This document shows, in pieces, positions 33,470 to 45,509 of a DNA stretch of 64,000 nucleotides. How positions within the stretch are numbered: position 1 is the first letter of the stretch; each line of letters starts with the position of its first letter. The notes below the pieces were generated by a model, which was not told the DNA's origin, made no database searches, and was given only the letters and a program-made list of their open reading frames with translations. The position numbers and the translations under genes are program-made. The stretch comes from Entoloma clypeatum (Eukaryota; Basidiomycota; Agaricomycetes; Agaricales; Entolomataceae): the NCBI GenBank assembly GCA_963565915.1, contig OY751492.1, forward strand, positions 868,001 through 932,000, given 5' to 3'.

Positions 33470-35410
33470 TATGTGATTCATGTCAGAAAAGCCTGATGTG
33501 CGGTAAGATGCCCCGCAATGCATTGGCGAATGGTCTTTGGCTTGGTGAAGTCCCACCTGTACTTTCATGCCTGAATTTTGTGGAGAAAATGCTGGTCACC
33601 CGTGTTAGAACAAATTGCTGTTCGCTACAAATTCGATCTTCTGGTATGCGTCAAATGAAATGCAACGTAATAGCATTTGAATCCCCACTCCCAAAGGTAT
33701 ATAATGCCCTCCCACCTCTGGTTGGTGACCTCAGTGACGTTTTGGCCATCCTATTTACCGGGCCAGGCAGACCAACACCAGAAGACCTCAAGCGTGTGCC
33801 AATGCTGGTCAGGCACCAATATGTTCGAGAGGCCATAGAATGGTTAATTCTGAACCACGGCGACTATACAGATGTTGAATTTTCCATACAAAACCTAGAC
33901 AGATATCCTGAAGATATTCCGCCTGTTGAAATCATTTATCAATATAAGGATAACAACACAGTCAAGGTACCTGAGGGAACCAGTCTTTTTGGGACCGAGC
34001 CTGAGACTGAACTTGAAGGAACTGAAGAGGGGCTCTGCCCGTTTGTGGTGCATGGTCTGACAGCCCAAGATGTTCAAAATAAATCCTGGGAGGAACAAAT
34101 GGGTATGGCACTGAATGCATCAAACCTACATCCGAGGCCAAAAAAGAGTGTTATCAACTCATCAAGGATCTTGATCATATTGGCACAAGGGTTGATGGAT
34201 CTCTGGCAAGTAAGAAGCAGATGCGAAATCAGCTATGGTCATTGATCATCCATGAAGGCGCACCTGTATGGTATATCACATTGAACCCTGCCGATATCAA
34301 CCACCCAATTTGTCTATATTGGGCTGGGACAAACCTCAATTTCGAACCAGACCTGCCATGATCTGCAAAGGAGAAGTACAAGCTCATTGCAAGCAATCCC
34401 GTCGTGGGTGCTTGCTTTTTTGATTTTATGGTGCAGAACTTCATTACACATGTCCTCGGTGTTGGGACAGACCACCAAGGTCTCTACGGCAAGACTTCGG
34501 CATACTATGGGACAGTTGAGCAACAAGGCCGCCTAACTCTACATCTTCATCTCTTGTTGTGGATCAAGGGAAGCCTGTCCCCAGACGAAGCCAGGAGACT
34601 TGTGATGGATCCTGATTCCACGTTCCGAAAAAAAATGATCGATTACCTACAAAGCATGCACATGGGCGAATTTTTCAATGGAAGCATAGAAGATGTTGGA
34701 AGACGAGTTCGCGAAAATGAAACTCTACCTGGTTATAAAAAACCCATGGAAAACTTGCCAGAACCTCCACCGCTCCCATGTTCTCGACGATGTGATTCTT
34801 GTAAACGTTGCTTGGCACTGAGAAACTGGTGGGACCGGTTTCGGCACACTGTAGACGACATAGTTTTCCAGTCTAATGTGCACAGCTGTAGTTCGACTCT
34901 TGATAAACATGGAAAGAGAAAGAAAAACAAAATTACTCGGGATGTCTCGATAATATCTGGAAGAAATGCAAGGCGCGGTTCCCACATTTGGTTGTGTTAG
35001 CTACCGTAGTTGACACTGCGACCGGATTCATTACCATGCGGAAAGGAGAGGAGTGGATCAATACCTTCACAGCTCTTGTTCCTTATCTCTTCATTTGCAA
35101 CACCGATGTCACCAGCTTGAGGTCCGGAACAGCACTTAAGGCGGTCCTCTTTTACATCTCCAACTATATCACAAAAACAGCATTGAAGACGCATATGATC
35201 TTTGATGTTATTAGGACTGTTTTCCAGGACAATACAACTGTTGTCTGCGGGCCAGAGGCTGCACGCAACAAAGCTCGGAGGCTAATGACGAAGATGGTGA
35301 ATGCCATGGGCGGAAAAATGGAGTACGGCGCACCGATGGTTAGTCTGTACCTCCTAAATAACCCTGACCATTATACTGGCCACGAATTCGTGCATTTCTA
35401 TTGGTCTCTG
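33470..35410 (+). pseudogene. Helitron protein, DUF6570-like and Rep (HUH) segment
   Basis: It starts CDSCQKSLMCGKMPRNALAN and continues through GLWLGEVPPVLSCLNFVEK, AFESPLPKVYNALPP and DVLAILFTGPGRPTPEDLKR. The Rep part has GKTSAYYGTVEQQGRLTLH with the HUH motif in LTLHLHLLLW, and the two-tyrosine motif FYISNYITK near 35150. Lesions are a probable internal deletion near 34110-34140, where MGMALN runs directly into EAKKECYQLIKDLDH in a new frame, a TGA at 34359-34361, and a frameshift near 34935. The segment ends at the Gypsy insertion at 35410. Confidence 0.88.
35406..35410 (+). repeat. Left 5-bp target duplication of the Gypsy (CTCTG)
   Basis: It matches CTCCG at 51157-51161 except for one transition. 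The CTCCG version restores the Helitron frame, so the left copy has mutated. Confidence 0.7.
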
Positions 35411-35954
35411 TGTCATGTAGAGTGTTTCTCAATGTCGGAAAACGTCGGACGAGTCGGAGCGGAGTAGCGGAGGAGCGGAATGCGGTAAGTGCGACGTTGG
35501 CAGAAAGGACCTGGCTTCAACTTGTGCATTGTGCCCCACTCTTTGACTTGGTCCTCGATTTCGGATTGGCAGATGTCAAATGAGCGGATGAGTGGATGAG
35601 CGGAGGTGACGGAGAGAATGCTCAAAGGCAAGTAGAGACGGATGCGAATGAGGTGTAACATATGATATTTGAACTGAGGTTCTATGACAGGTTTGTACAC
35701 TATTTATAGTAGACTAGAATGATCAGCATTACTATAAGTGATGTGCAGATATTGGAGTTGACCATCGGAACATTCGGAGTACGGAGAGTAGCAAATGAAA
35801 AGTGAACAACATATGTCTACTTGTAAGTATGGTTGAGGTGTTACGTAGTAGAAGTATAATCAAATATAAATAGAATGTTGTTGGAGCAGATGTTGGAGCA
35901 GATGAATCGTCAGAGTCGTCAGATAAGTCGGATGTGAATCGTATGGTTATGACA
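35411..35954 (-). repeat. 3' LTR of the Gypsy element (544 bp)
   Basis: It has TG..CA ends and equals the LTR at 50613-51156 in length. By eye about 19 positions differ, mostly transitions. A TATTTATAG stretch lies in the middle. Confidence 0.93.
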
Positions 35955-36085
35955 GTATTTCCCTCTTAGGGCCGAACCCTGAGGCCCAGATGAGGTAATC
36001 CACGTGACCGTTGGTTGAAAAGCTTTGCGTGTGATTTTTCTCTCTTGTCACCCAACCACAACATCTATCCCATCGCCTATCTGCT

Positions 36086-37080
36086 ATGTCTGCTGAGAAC
36101 TCGCCCCTCGCCGCTCTTCGTGCTGAAAGGGAGCACCAGAAGAAGGTCACTGAAGAGTTGGAGAGGAAACTGCAGGAGGCAGAGGAGCGCGCGAAGGAAG
36201 ATGCAGAGCACGCAGAGGCAAAAAGGGCGACAAAAGAGTGGAGACGAGCAGAGAGGAAGGCAGAGAAAGCGAAGGCGAAGGAACCGGTTGCGGGTGCAGA
36301 TGCGGATGCGGCGAATGTGGAGGTGAAGAAGGTCCGGCTGCAGGGGGTTTTCAAGGATATGCCTGCGAGTTACGAGCAGGGGAAGGAGGATTGCACCTCC
36401 TGCTTGAAAGCGGGGGACATGTGTTTTTGGCCATCGGAGTGAGTCTTCTCTATTTCTTTATATGCTTCGTTATTAACTTGTTCTTTAGGAATGACAACAC
36501 TTCGTCGTGCTGGCGGTGCCAGCGTTTAAAACGAAGCTGCAGAACAGGAGCGGAAGCGGAGTCGGAGGTGAAGCGGAGGATGACCAAGGTGGTGAGGGTC
36601 GGAAAGGCTAAGGTGGCAGGTGGTGCGACGAAGAACGCGAAGGCAGGATCATCCAAGGGAGAGGGGACCACGGAGGGATCGCGGATAGCCACAGCATTGG
36701 AGGAGCCGGAGTTCATGCCAGAGGGGTTTGGTCCGCCGGAGGTGGTCATAGGCACGGAGGTGGTGAGAGGGCTTAGGAGCATGATAAGGGAGATGCGGCT
36801 GATAAAGGCGGAGTTGAAGGAACTGCGGGAAATCAAGGAGCTTTTGACAGTTATCACGTGGAGGGAGGATTCGGAGGCTTTGGAGGAGGGATCCGACGAG
36901 GACGAGGATGCGGAGGAGGATGATAGGGTATTGGAGGAGTTGGGAAAGGAGGTAGAAGAAGAAGAAGAAAAAGAAGAAGAAATGAAGAAGTGGAAGCGGA
37001 TGGAGGAAGCGGATGCAGAATCTGGATCGGAGTGGAACGAGGAGACGGAGGGGGTATCTAACAAAAAACAGCGAAAGTAG
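36086..37080 (+). CDS. Antisense accessory gene of the Gypsy element, Zn2Cys6-like protein
   Basis: Two exons (36086-36438, 36489-37080; 50-bp intron) give 314 aa, opposite to gag-pol, between the integrase end and the 3' LTR. The N-terminus is a charged Glu/Lys/Arg-rich coiled coil (about residues 12-75). Across the splice the protein reads CTSCLKAGDMC, then eleven residues, then CWRCQRLKRSC. This gives the pattern C-x2-C-x6-C-x11-C-x2-C-x6-C of fungal binuclear zinc clusters, split by the intron. A basic stretch and a Leu/Glu/Lys-rich helix follow (IREMRLIKAELKELREIKEL). The C-terminus is very acidic. The frame is intact although the host element is dead. A transcription-factor or DNA-binding role is inference. 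Transcription would start near the LTR, in the opposite sense to the genome. Confidence 0.7.
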
Positions 37081-37127
37081 TTTTTTTTTGTTAGTATAAA
37101 ATTTTAATAGATTTTCTTTTCTTCTTG

Positions 37128-38350
37128 TTACAAGTGCAATAAGGGGCCTGGCTTAGTTGGTTGAGCGGAGTGGAAGTCCGCTACCGTATCCACTGCATGT
37201 TCAAGCTTGGATGCGGGTAACCAAGAAAACTCTTCACTGGTGTCTTCATAACCTAACCAGCGGACGAGGTGAAGGAGTTTGCATCGTCGTCTTTTATCGA
37301 TCTTTGAGTCAATGATTTCCGCAATTTTGTATTCGGTTTCTCCTTCAATCTCGAGCGGAGGCAGAGGAGATTGTATCCGATTTGGAATCTCATTAGGAGT
37401 TGCCGGTTCGAGCATGGATATGTGGAAGACAGGGTGTATAGCACGCATAGTGTCGGGTAGACGTAGTGTAAAGGAGTGCGTGCCGGGTTGGGCTATGATT
37501 TCAAATGGGCCAGCATATTTGTCGGATAACTTTTGGGTGGGTCGTGTGGTGCGGAAGAACTTGGCTTTAACAAAGACTTCTTGTCCGACGCAGAGCGGAG
37601 GAGGCGGAGAACATCGGATGTCCGCAGGGCCTTGATAACATTGTTGTGCCTCTGCGACAGCAGTCTTTAGTTCTTGATGTAATTCATCTAAGTCGACAAT
37701 GTATTGTCAAGCTTTATCAGATGCTAGATCACGTTCCGGATGGAGTGTAATGTCGGGATGATAACCTTTGTTGGCGAAGAATGGTGATACACCAGTAGTG
37801 GCACTCGGAGTGTTGTTGTAAGCGAACTCTGCAAGCGGAAGCAAAGCGGACCAGTTGTCTTGCTGGTAGTTGCAGAAAATGCGGAGGTATTGTTCGAGTG
37901 TCTGGTTGGTGCGTTCGGTTTGACCATCGCCTTCAGGGTGATATCCAGAAGTGAAGTGAAGTCTCATGTTGAGGGCTTTTGCAAGAGAGCGGAAAAAGTG
38001 GGAGACGAATTCAGGTCCGTGATCGGATGTGACATTTTGCGGAACTCCGTGCTTGGAAAAGACGTGAAGCACGAAAAGTTTTGCTAGGTCTTCGGATGTG
38101 CAATTAATGGTGGTAGGAATGAAGATGCCTTGTTTAGTGAGGCGGTCTACAATGACCAAAATCACATTGGAGCCAGCGGATGTCGGAAGGGGTTCAATGA
38201 AGTCCATGGAAATAGAATGCCAGGGACGTTCAGGAATAGGGAGTTGTTTAAGCAGACCATAGGGTTTATGATGTTGGGGTTTGGCACGCATACAAGTGGT
38301 ACATGACTTGCAATACTTTTTGACGAAGTCGTGCATTCCAGGCCAAGTGT
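37128..38350 (-). pseudogene. Gypsy integrase with chromodomain, truncated at its N-terminus
   Basis: It reads EYTWPGMHDFVKKYCKSC (end of the zinc-binding region), then the DDE core: first Asp in MDFIEPLP, second in SDHGPEF, Glu in GQTERTNQTLEQYLR. A C-terminal region follows (KLSDKYAGPFEIIAQPG, FHISMLEPA), and a chromodomain (EYKIAEIIDSKIDKRRR, LVRWLGYEDTSEEFSWLP). A TGA at 37707-37709, after DLASDKA, is the only break and the same frame continues. CGA (Arg) is the likely original. The N-terminal HH part is lost at the KDZ junction. Chromodomains direct integration of such elements to modified chromatin. Confidence 0.9.
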
Positions 38351-38358
38351 ATTCTCGT

Positions 38359-39035
38359 CACACAATTTTAAGGACCCCATGTAAAAACGTATGTACCATG
38401 CTGCAAGGGCCTTACGACATTATAATCTGGGTCAGTATAGAAAAAACGAAATTTCCTACATTATAATCTCGACCTCGAGAAAAATGAGCATGGAAAACCA
38501 CGCATTATAATCCTCACGGAAGCAGAAATCATGCATAAATTATAACTCGGCGGAGAAAAACGAGCAACAGGGGAACAAGAAAAATCAAAATGTTGTGCAG
38601 AAGAAAAAACAGGGGAATACCTGGGCAGGTAGAAATTGTGGGGAAATTAAAACGTCGCCAAAAAAAAAGTTGCAAAGGGGGAAAAAAAATAAAAGAAATT
38701 GTGCAGGAATTATAATGGGTGAATAGAAACCATGGGGGGATTAAAATGTGTCGCAGAGAGAAGGGGGGGAAGGGATGATAGAAATCGTGCAGAAATTATA
38801 ATGTGCCGCTGAAAAAAAAGGTCGCGAGAGGTGGAAATGATGGCCAAAAGAGAGTGGATGATAGAAACCATGCATAAATTATAATGCATCGCTGAAAAAA
38901 AGGTTGCGAGAGGCAGAAATGATGCCCAAAAGAGAGGGGGGGAAGGGGGGGAAGGGATAATAGAAATCGTGCAGAAATTATGATGCGCCGCCGAAACAAA
39001 GGTCGCACCCTGGGGATTGGGGAAAGGATGATAAT
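38359..39035 (+). repeat. KDZ left terminal arm with subterminal repeats
   Basis: The outer part of about 300 bp is an inverted copy of the right arm. The inner part consists of roughly 90-bp units, each with the motif AAATTATAATG, then a GCTGAAAAAAAAGGTCGCGA-like stretch, then G-rich sequence and GATGATAGAAA. Such arrays often bind the transposase. Confidence 0.85.
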
Positions 39036-39082
39036 TATGCTGGAATAATTATGTGCCATCAAGTAGAGCAGAAACGAAAATA

Positions 39083-42000
39083 TCAGATAACCTCAAGGCT
39101 AAGATCCACGTCACCATCGTCATCATCATCGAAGGGACTGCAGCTCTGTGTGTCCATGGAGTCATCCAATTCAAGGTCGATGTCAACTGTGAGTGGTTCA
39201 AAAACTCTCGGTTCAGCTTCAAGTCCAGCAGGAGAAACCACCATCGATTGGAGTGCATCTCTTGCACGTTGGCGTACTGGGGCCCAACGAGCTGTCCAAT
39301 CTTTGACCCATTTCTCCTCGTTGCTTGCTTGCTCTGCGGCGTAGGCAACAAGCCCTTCTGCAAGTTCGGCTGAGATCCCCTGGCGCCGAGTACCCTGTTC
39401 CTTCCACCAGAGCACAAGCCAAGATGTGTATTCAAGGATCCGATGCATTTCCTCGTCGAGGAGGGCAAGCTCTTCCCTAAACCGATGTGCTCTGGCATGT
39501 GACTTTGCCCACTCTACATGAAGTGAATCATGCAAATTCCCGGAGTCCTCTGCAACTTCGACACTGCCCACCGAATACCAGATCCAAGATAAATGACGAT
39601 GTCCTTCACCAACCTCCAAGCCTCGAGTTGGAGCAGAGGCGACACCCTCGTCGCCAGCTTGCCGTTCCGCAATCTCATCAGCAGTTGGCTCACGGGCATC
39701 CATGCACCGGATGTCAGTCGGAAGAAGCAGTTGGAGGGTCTTCTCCCATTCACCAGTTCCACGAAGAGAGAGAAGTGCCCGTCGAGCTTCATGATAACGA
39801 TGCGCAGCATTCGAGATTTTCTTCTCAACTTGACGCTGAAGAGTGCGAAAGCGAGTATATGGACCCTGAGACTTGATGTTGGACTTTTTGTATGTGCTAG
39901 TGAACGACCGCATGTGAAGACCACGACGAAGAGCTTCAAGGGCTTCAATTGCATGGGCATGCCGGAGGCGGTCCTCAATCTCTGCGAGGCCATGGCATGG
40001 ATATTCGACTCCTTGTTTCGCTGTCGAACGAGGATGGGAGGTGAAGTGACTGAGTCTCAGGTTGGGCAGAGTGAAGGGGAAATGGGAGAGTAGAGATGGT
40101 GTCAAGATGGGCACGTAGACCAGGCATCAGTTTAACTTGTAATTGTTGGAAGCGACGGAGGCGTTTAAGTAGCCCAGTACGTCGTTCTTGGATAGATTTC
40201 AGTTGTGTGGGGGCAGGATCCTTTTTGGCAGCATCTTGACAAAGAAGGAACCTTTGTTGGAGTCAGATAACATCAAGATCGGGAAACGTGAAGTAACTTA
40301 CTGTGCATCTTCAACAGTGAGCCCAGCAACAACGAAAGCAAGAGGGCTCCCATCTGTGCCAAGATTCCCCTGTTCAACCTTCTGGTGTTCTTTCTCGGCC
40401 AGTTGGCGACATATCTCATTCACGCCGACATCTGCTTCCAAGGTGAGCAAGAGTACCAAAAAGTATATCATGTAGAAGCTTACTATCATCAGGAAGCTGG
40501 TATGGATCGGGATTCTCTGGATTCTTCTCCCAAGCTTCTACCATGGCCATCCACTTGTCGACTTTGAGAGGGTGTCGTTGGCGAAGACTGGCTGTAAGGT
40601 CTACAAATGCATTGTGATGGACAATGGCATCTGGTATCACAAGTACGAGCTTGCGAAGAAGGCTATCTCCTAGAAGAGAAAGGAAGTTGGTTAGTCGGAG
40701 CTCGAGACGACGATTCAATGATATCCAGTATGTACCCAACTTTGCAATCTTTCGATAATTTGAAAAACTCATGAAGTCATCAAGCGTGTCCATCCTTGAA
40801 CCCAGTCCCATCTGACTTGTGCTCGCCGCGGTGCCATTCAGCCAAGACCAATTGCGCTCGACACCCTCCCCATCTGTGCGTGCAGCACCTGGGGTGAAGT
40901 TGAAGGAAAAATGTGAATAGCACTCAGGACGATGTGCAGGGAGGTGAAACTTGGGAACCTTGTACTGAATGGCTGGCATTTTCTTGAATTGAAGATGTGC
41001 TGGCATGACCTTGAGCCGCTCGAGGAATCTCTTATACCACTGACAGGCAATGTCGTACGAGAGAGTTAAGGATAATAGTATGAAGCCAATAATGCTCGAC
41101 AGAACGATGAAGTCCATGTTTGAGTAACTGGACGGTATGTCAATCCACTATTAGGGAGAAATAGATGGAGAATTACATACCGCTCGCCTTTCTGGATATC
41201 ACCTGTACCTGTCGCACGGAACATTTTGTGATGTGCACAGCTGACTGACCCGACGCCGGTTGCATGCAAGCCTTTGGATTTCTTCATATTTGCAAGCCAC
41301 AAGGCTGCAAAACCAACACAATGGCTGATCTATGAAAATAGGTGTCAGCATGAGGGGACTTTGTAAACGTGAAGACAAACCTCGTCCTGATCTACATAGT
41401 TTTTAAGATGCTCTGCATACTCGGGGAAGTTGATGAAGTATGCAAATCCAGGGCCAAGTGCCGGATCCTTGTCATATGAGGAGCGCATGCGGTTCTTCAA
41501 ATGAAAGTTGCAGTCGGTCGCTATCTTAAGATCGTAGAGCCATGCTCGCTCTGGCGGAGCCACCATCCAATCGGCTGGGAGGTTCCACCCTGGTTGCGGA
41601 CAGGCACGGCATGGTATCGCCAAGCCTCCTCGTGGCATGGTAGCAATGCCACCCAGAGCATGACCACGGGCAGCTCGCTTTCCCATTGTTAGATGACAGA
41701 ACTCGCGGACCATGTGAGTAAATGCTGTGGAACGCTCCTAGAAGTGTTGTGAACAAAGGATGACGATGCATGACTTTGAATACGAACTGTGGTTGTGGAC
41801 AGGAACATTGCATCTGTCAGCAACTCGAGGGTTTTGTAGAAGTCATAGGCGTTCGTCTTGGCTTGATGGTTCAAGGCCAGAAAATGGCGGAGAACGGCAA
41901 ACATTGCGCAGGTCTTTGGCTGCAGCAGCGTTGAGGGAAACCATGCATGTGCAAGAAGTTGTTGGTACGGCTCGACAGAAGGGTCACAGCCACAAAAGTT

Positions 42001-42758
42001 GACATCGACTGAATGAATACCATTTGTATGTAGGACAACGAAACCCGCGGGGCCTCGACGGCGTGCACAGGGAGTGACAGAGCTGGGACAGTGGCCGATG
42101 AGGTAGCGGAATTCCAGCAATTTTAGTGATATCTGCTGAAACCGATTGATAGTCCAGACCTGGACACGTGTTTAGATGGCTGGTACGAGTGGCCAAAATA
42201 GAATAATTACACACCTCGAGACAATGGAGAGGTTCGTTCACATGTGCATCCAAAATACACTTCTTGCAGAACAAATGACCGCCTACACAGTCGCGGCAAC
42301 GGTAAATGGGTTTGTCTGGATCACCGGGGCCGCAGATGACACACCCCATTCTGGCATGAGGCCCTCTACCCTCCAAGGCCAGCATCCCATCGAGGTAACG
42401 GTCCATGAACTTGAGGAAGGTGAGGATGGGATTATCCTAGAAGTTTATTATAAGATTCTGACCATATTACCACTGCATGACATACCGAGTTGATGTTGCG
42501 CTTAGCCTGGATGATCGTGATGCCGGAGGGGCATGGGGGTTGTGTGTCATCTTCTCTGACTGGCATAAGAGGTGGATCGTCAACTGTAAAGGGATCCTCT
42601 GGAGGTGCAGAAGGTATCACGGGAGTGGTTGCCTTCTTCTCGGTGCGTATTTGCCCTGTCCTAGTTGAAGTGCTGGCCTTGCTGATTCCCAACAACGACG
42701 ATGACACATGGGTGTACATGCACTGGCGGTGATCCTGCTTTCTTCTACCATCGCGCAT
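39083..42758 (-). CDS. KDZ transposase (CxC-type zinc domain, DDE nuclease)
   Basis: A multi-exon minus-strand gene from an ATG at 42758 (MRDGRRKQDHRQC) to a stop at 39083. The zinc-binding domain reads CVICGPGDPDKPIYRCRDC then FCKKCILDAHVNEPLH. An adjoining CxC-like part follows (FVVLHTNGIHSVDVNFCGC). The nuclease core has the expected acids: Asp in TDCNFHLKNR, Asp in SYDIACQWYKRF and Glu in EGVERNWSWLNGTA. A long alpha-helical C-terminus follows (DRLRHAHAIEALEALRRGL), ending in an acidic tail. Exons and small introns join plausibly, for example RNINS to DNPILTFLKFMD at 42406-42455. I saw no obvious nonsense codon but did not check every junction. Confidence 0.88.
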
Positions 42759-44156
42759 CTTGAGGTGCTGGAAAGGCGAGGCGGTGGGCGACGTGCATGA
42801 GCGAGTGTTGGTTGACGCGAGGTTTAAAAACCTTTCAGTGAGGTTTAAGAACCTTTTGACAGCAAGGTGGGAAGATTAAACAAACATGACAACGTGACAC
42901 GCAATTTCACGCATCGCAATCAATTAACGGCCCAGGTGCTTTGCGATTAATCAGTATCAATGGGAGTTGCTGCAGATTCACACGTCTTCAGCGCAAAGGA
43001 GCAGTTTGGCAGGGCAGTTTGGCAAAATTGGGGTGTTGATGGAAGCAAGAAGGCAGGGGAGATTAAACAGCCAGATGTCCAGCTGGAGAGCCGTTACTCA
43101 TGCCTGCAAGTTTGCCTTGAATGTCAGTACTTCTGCATTCGAGTCCTGACCGATCCGAAGCCATGACACCCTGGAGCCTATGGAATATAAACCAATAATG
43201 GTAAGTCCGTTTCACTTGAACATCAACCAGTGTTCAGTAACGTACATTTTAGTGATCAGTTCAAGTGTAAGTAATCATGATCTTGATTTGTGCCAAAAAC
43301 TGTTCGAAGACTATTTGATAGCCTTACTCTTACTCACACTTTTGGCGAAAACATATGTGAAATAGATCAATCCTACTAATTGTAAGTCTGTTTCACAGTG
43401 CCAACCGGTGTTCGTTTTAGTGATCATCTCAACTGGTGTGATCTTGATTCATGAAAATCATTCGAAGACTCACTGGATTTGATATCCTATCTGAGTCACA
43501 GTATACTTACTCTGACTCACACTTTTGGCGAAAATGTATGCGAAGTAGGTCAATCACGATTCACTACTAAATACATGGCACAATCCACGAAGTTCGTGTT
43601 GGCATGAATAAGTTGTAACAGTTACACATCTCGTACATGACTGTGATTCTACATGATTCTACTACATGGTATGTTGATGCCAAATCATGATGATCTCGGG
43701 CCTAAGAGCAAGGTGAAGGTACATTGAACAGCAATCTTGCCCAGTTTATGCCAGTAGGTAACTAGTAATCCAACAAGTCCTACAAAGTTGGCAAAGATTC
43801 ACTTGTATCCTTGAACGACAATCACACGACACAGATTTTGGCCATAGCACTCTTTACAAGCGAGTTGTACAGATTTTTCTATCGCAAAAAAAAACCAACA
43901 AGAATACACAAGCGAGTTGTATGGATTTTTCTATCACAAAAAAAACCAACAAGAATACTGTGATAACAGTATTTACAACGGAGCTGTACGGTTCCTCCTA
44001 CCACGACTGACCTTCACAGCTGCAGACCTACCCTCCTCCCCGACTTTGAGCTTGCACTCGCCGTTGCCAATTTGGACTTCTGCAGTGCATGCAGTGTTCC
44101 CGACACTGAGCTGTGCTGTACAGACGATGATTTCACTTGTCTCCGAGTTCTCATCA
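42759..44156. other. KDZ internal non-coding region with small duplications
   Basis: No gene is supported. An imperfect direct repeat of about 170 bp (about 43199-43373 and 43383-43553) shares TTTTAGTGATCA, TTCGAAGACT and CACACTTTTGGCGAAAA. A second near-perfect tandem pair of about 52 bp lies at 43861-43963. Confidence 0.6.
43861..43963. repeat. Tandem duplication of about 52 bp
   Basis: Two copies beginning CGAGTTGTA and ending CCAACAAGAATAC. They differ at a few bases and in A-run length. Confidence 0.75.
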
Positions 44157-44792
44157 TCAGATGACAACCACGTGCGAGGAGCTTGCCAGTGGTGTGAGCT
44201 CTTCCTCATCGTCGGAGGTGACAACAGGCTCACAGCAGTGGGCATTGAGTTGAGCTGGCGAGCAAGTAGCACTGATGGCCTGTGGCTTCAAATGTGGGAG
44301 GGGAGGGGTACGTTTGGAAATGGGCAGAATTTGATATTTGGCACGGTCGTAATAGCTCGGATGCCCTTTGTCACGGACAGGGTCGGTGCCAGGCGCTTTG
44401 ATCGGGCTCTGCTGGGTCGCCTGCTCCCTGGGGAATGATGATCCTGCTGTATGTCTGATAGGGCCGGAGGTCTGAGTGGCGTGAGATGGGTCCGAATTCG
44501 GCGGTGCAATCAACACTAATTTGGAATTTTCAAATTTAGCCTTGTAAATATTCAGGGCTTGGTCAAAGTCCGTAAAACTTTTGTGGCTCATGCCTGGGAC
44601 TCTATTCGTCCTGCTGTGGGCATCATCCCTAGGACAAATGTCATGGCTTTGTCAAAACTCATCGGAGAAGAAAACATACCAGTCAAAGTAAATGCCCAGT
44701 TGAGTACCTTTGTACACCACATAGAATTTGTCGACATTGCCCGGGTTGACTATGCTATCAGGGTGCATGGCATAATTGTTGGTTATGGGAGC
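44157..44792 (-). CDS. Protein with RNase H1 N-terminal (viroplasmin-like, hybrid-binding) domain
   Basis: Two exons (44792-44680 and 44628-44157) join through a 51-bp intron. They read KFYVVYKGTQLGIYFDWDDA, then RVPGMSHKSFTDFDQALNIY. This is the fold signature of the small domain that binds RNA/DNA hybrids at the N-terminus of eukaryotic RNase H1. A low-complexity Ser/Pro/Thr tail follows and ends in VTSDDEEELTPLASSSHV. There is no RNase H catalytic domain. The 5' end is uncertain and more exons may lie toward 45,079. It sits inside the KDZ element, on the same strand as the transposase. Confidence 0.55.
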
Positions 44793-45509
44793 TGCAATTA
44801 GAATGAAGTCAGTTGCCAGGGGAAATGAAGGGCTGGCTTACAGGATGGCAGAGGGAACTTCGGACGCGATGAATTGGAGGGAAACGGGGTCTTGCCTAGT
44901 ACAAGAGACCTTGTAAATTTGTTTGTGGTGTAAGAAAAAAATTTATGTTCGGCGGGATCTGAGATCTTGCTTGGTGGACCCATATAGGTACCTAGCCACT
45001 GTGGCCACCTCGTTTCCTGTGCACCACCACCGCTACGGCAGGTGGCTACCTGGGAGGGATAGCCTCGTGGCATAGACATGGTGGTGTCTACAAAGAAATA
45101 AGACTACCGTTGACGGAAAAAAGACAGTAACGCACGGCAGCTTTTCTCTCCTCTGGAGTGAGAAATGGTGGGCTCGGGTGGAGATACGGTATGTCGGGCT
45201 GGGTTGTCAGATAATTGAGTCATGGTTGGGAACAAAGGGCTACACACAATGGCGAAAACCCTCTGATATCGCACGTGAGGAATAAACTATAGGGGCAATT
45301 CGGAACTTACAGATTAATCGGCCCCCAGGTCATAGAATTCAGATCTGGATACTGGCCCTGGTCAGACATATAATAAGTGCATCCTCCATGCACGAGCTGT
45401 TTTGCCAAGTCACATTACTGTCGCGATTCGTTGTGTATCCCCCGTCCGCAGTTCATTCCTGCCCCCCCGTCGTACCTACCCCTCGTCGCTTCTGCACACC
45501 ACCACCAGA
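44793..45509. other. KDZ divergent region between two cargo genes
   Basis: This probably contains promoters for both flanking genes, and perhaps the first exon of the minus-strand one. A CATATAATAAG TATA-like motif lies near 45366, about 140 bp before the plus-strand gene. Confidence 0.4.

Noticed and set aside
36450..37064. 204-aa Ser-rich minus-strand reading frame
   Set aside because: It is the shadow of the acidic, Glu-rich antisense gene at 36086-37080.
37081..37090. T-run after the antisense gene as a terminator
   Set aside because: A short T-run is not evidence for a polymerase II terminator in fungi.
37141..37225. tRNA-like stretch GGCTTAGTTGGTTGAGCGG
   Set aside because: It lies within the chromodomain coding sequence of the Gypsy integrase on the other strand and does not fold as a tRNA. 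Chance similarity.
38351..38358. 8-bp target duplication for the KDZ element
   Set aside because: The left (attctcgt) and right (ataaatta) flanks do not match, so none was annotated.
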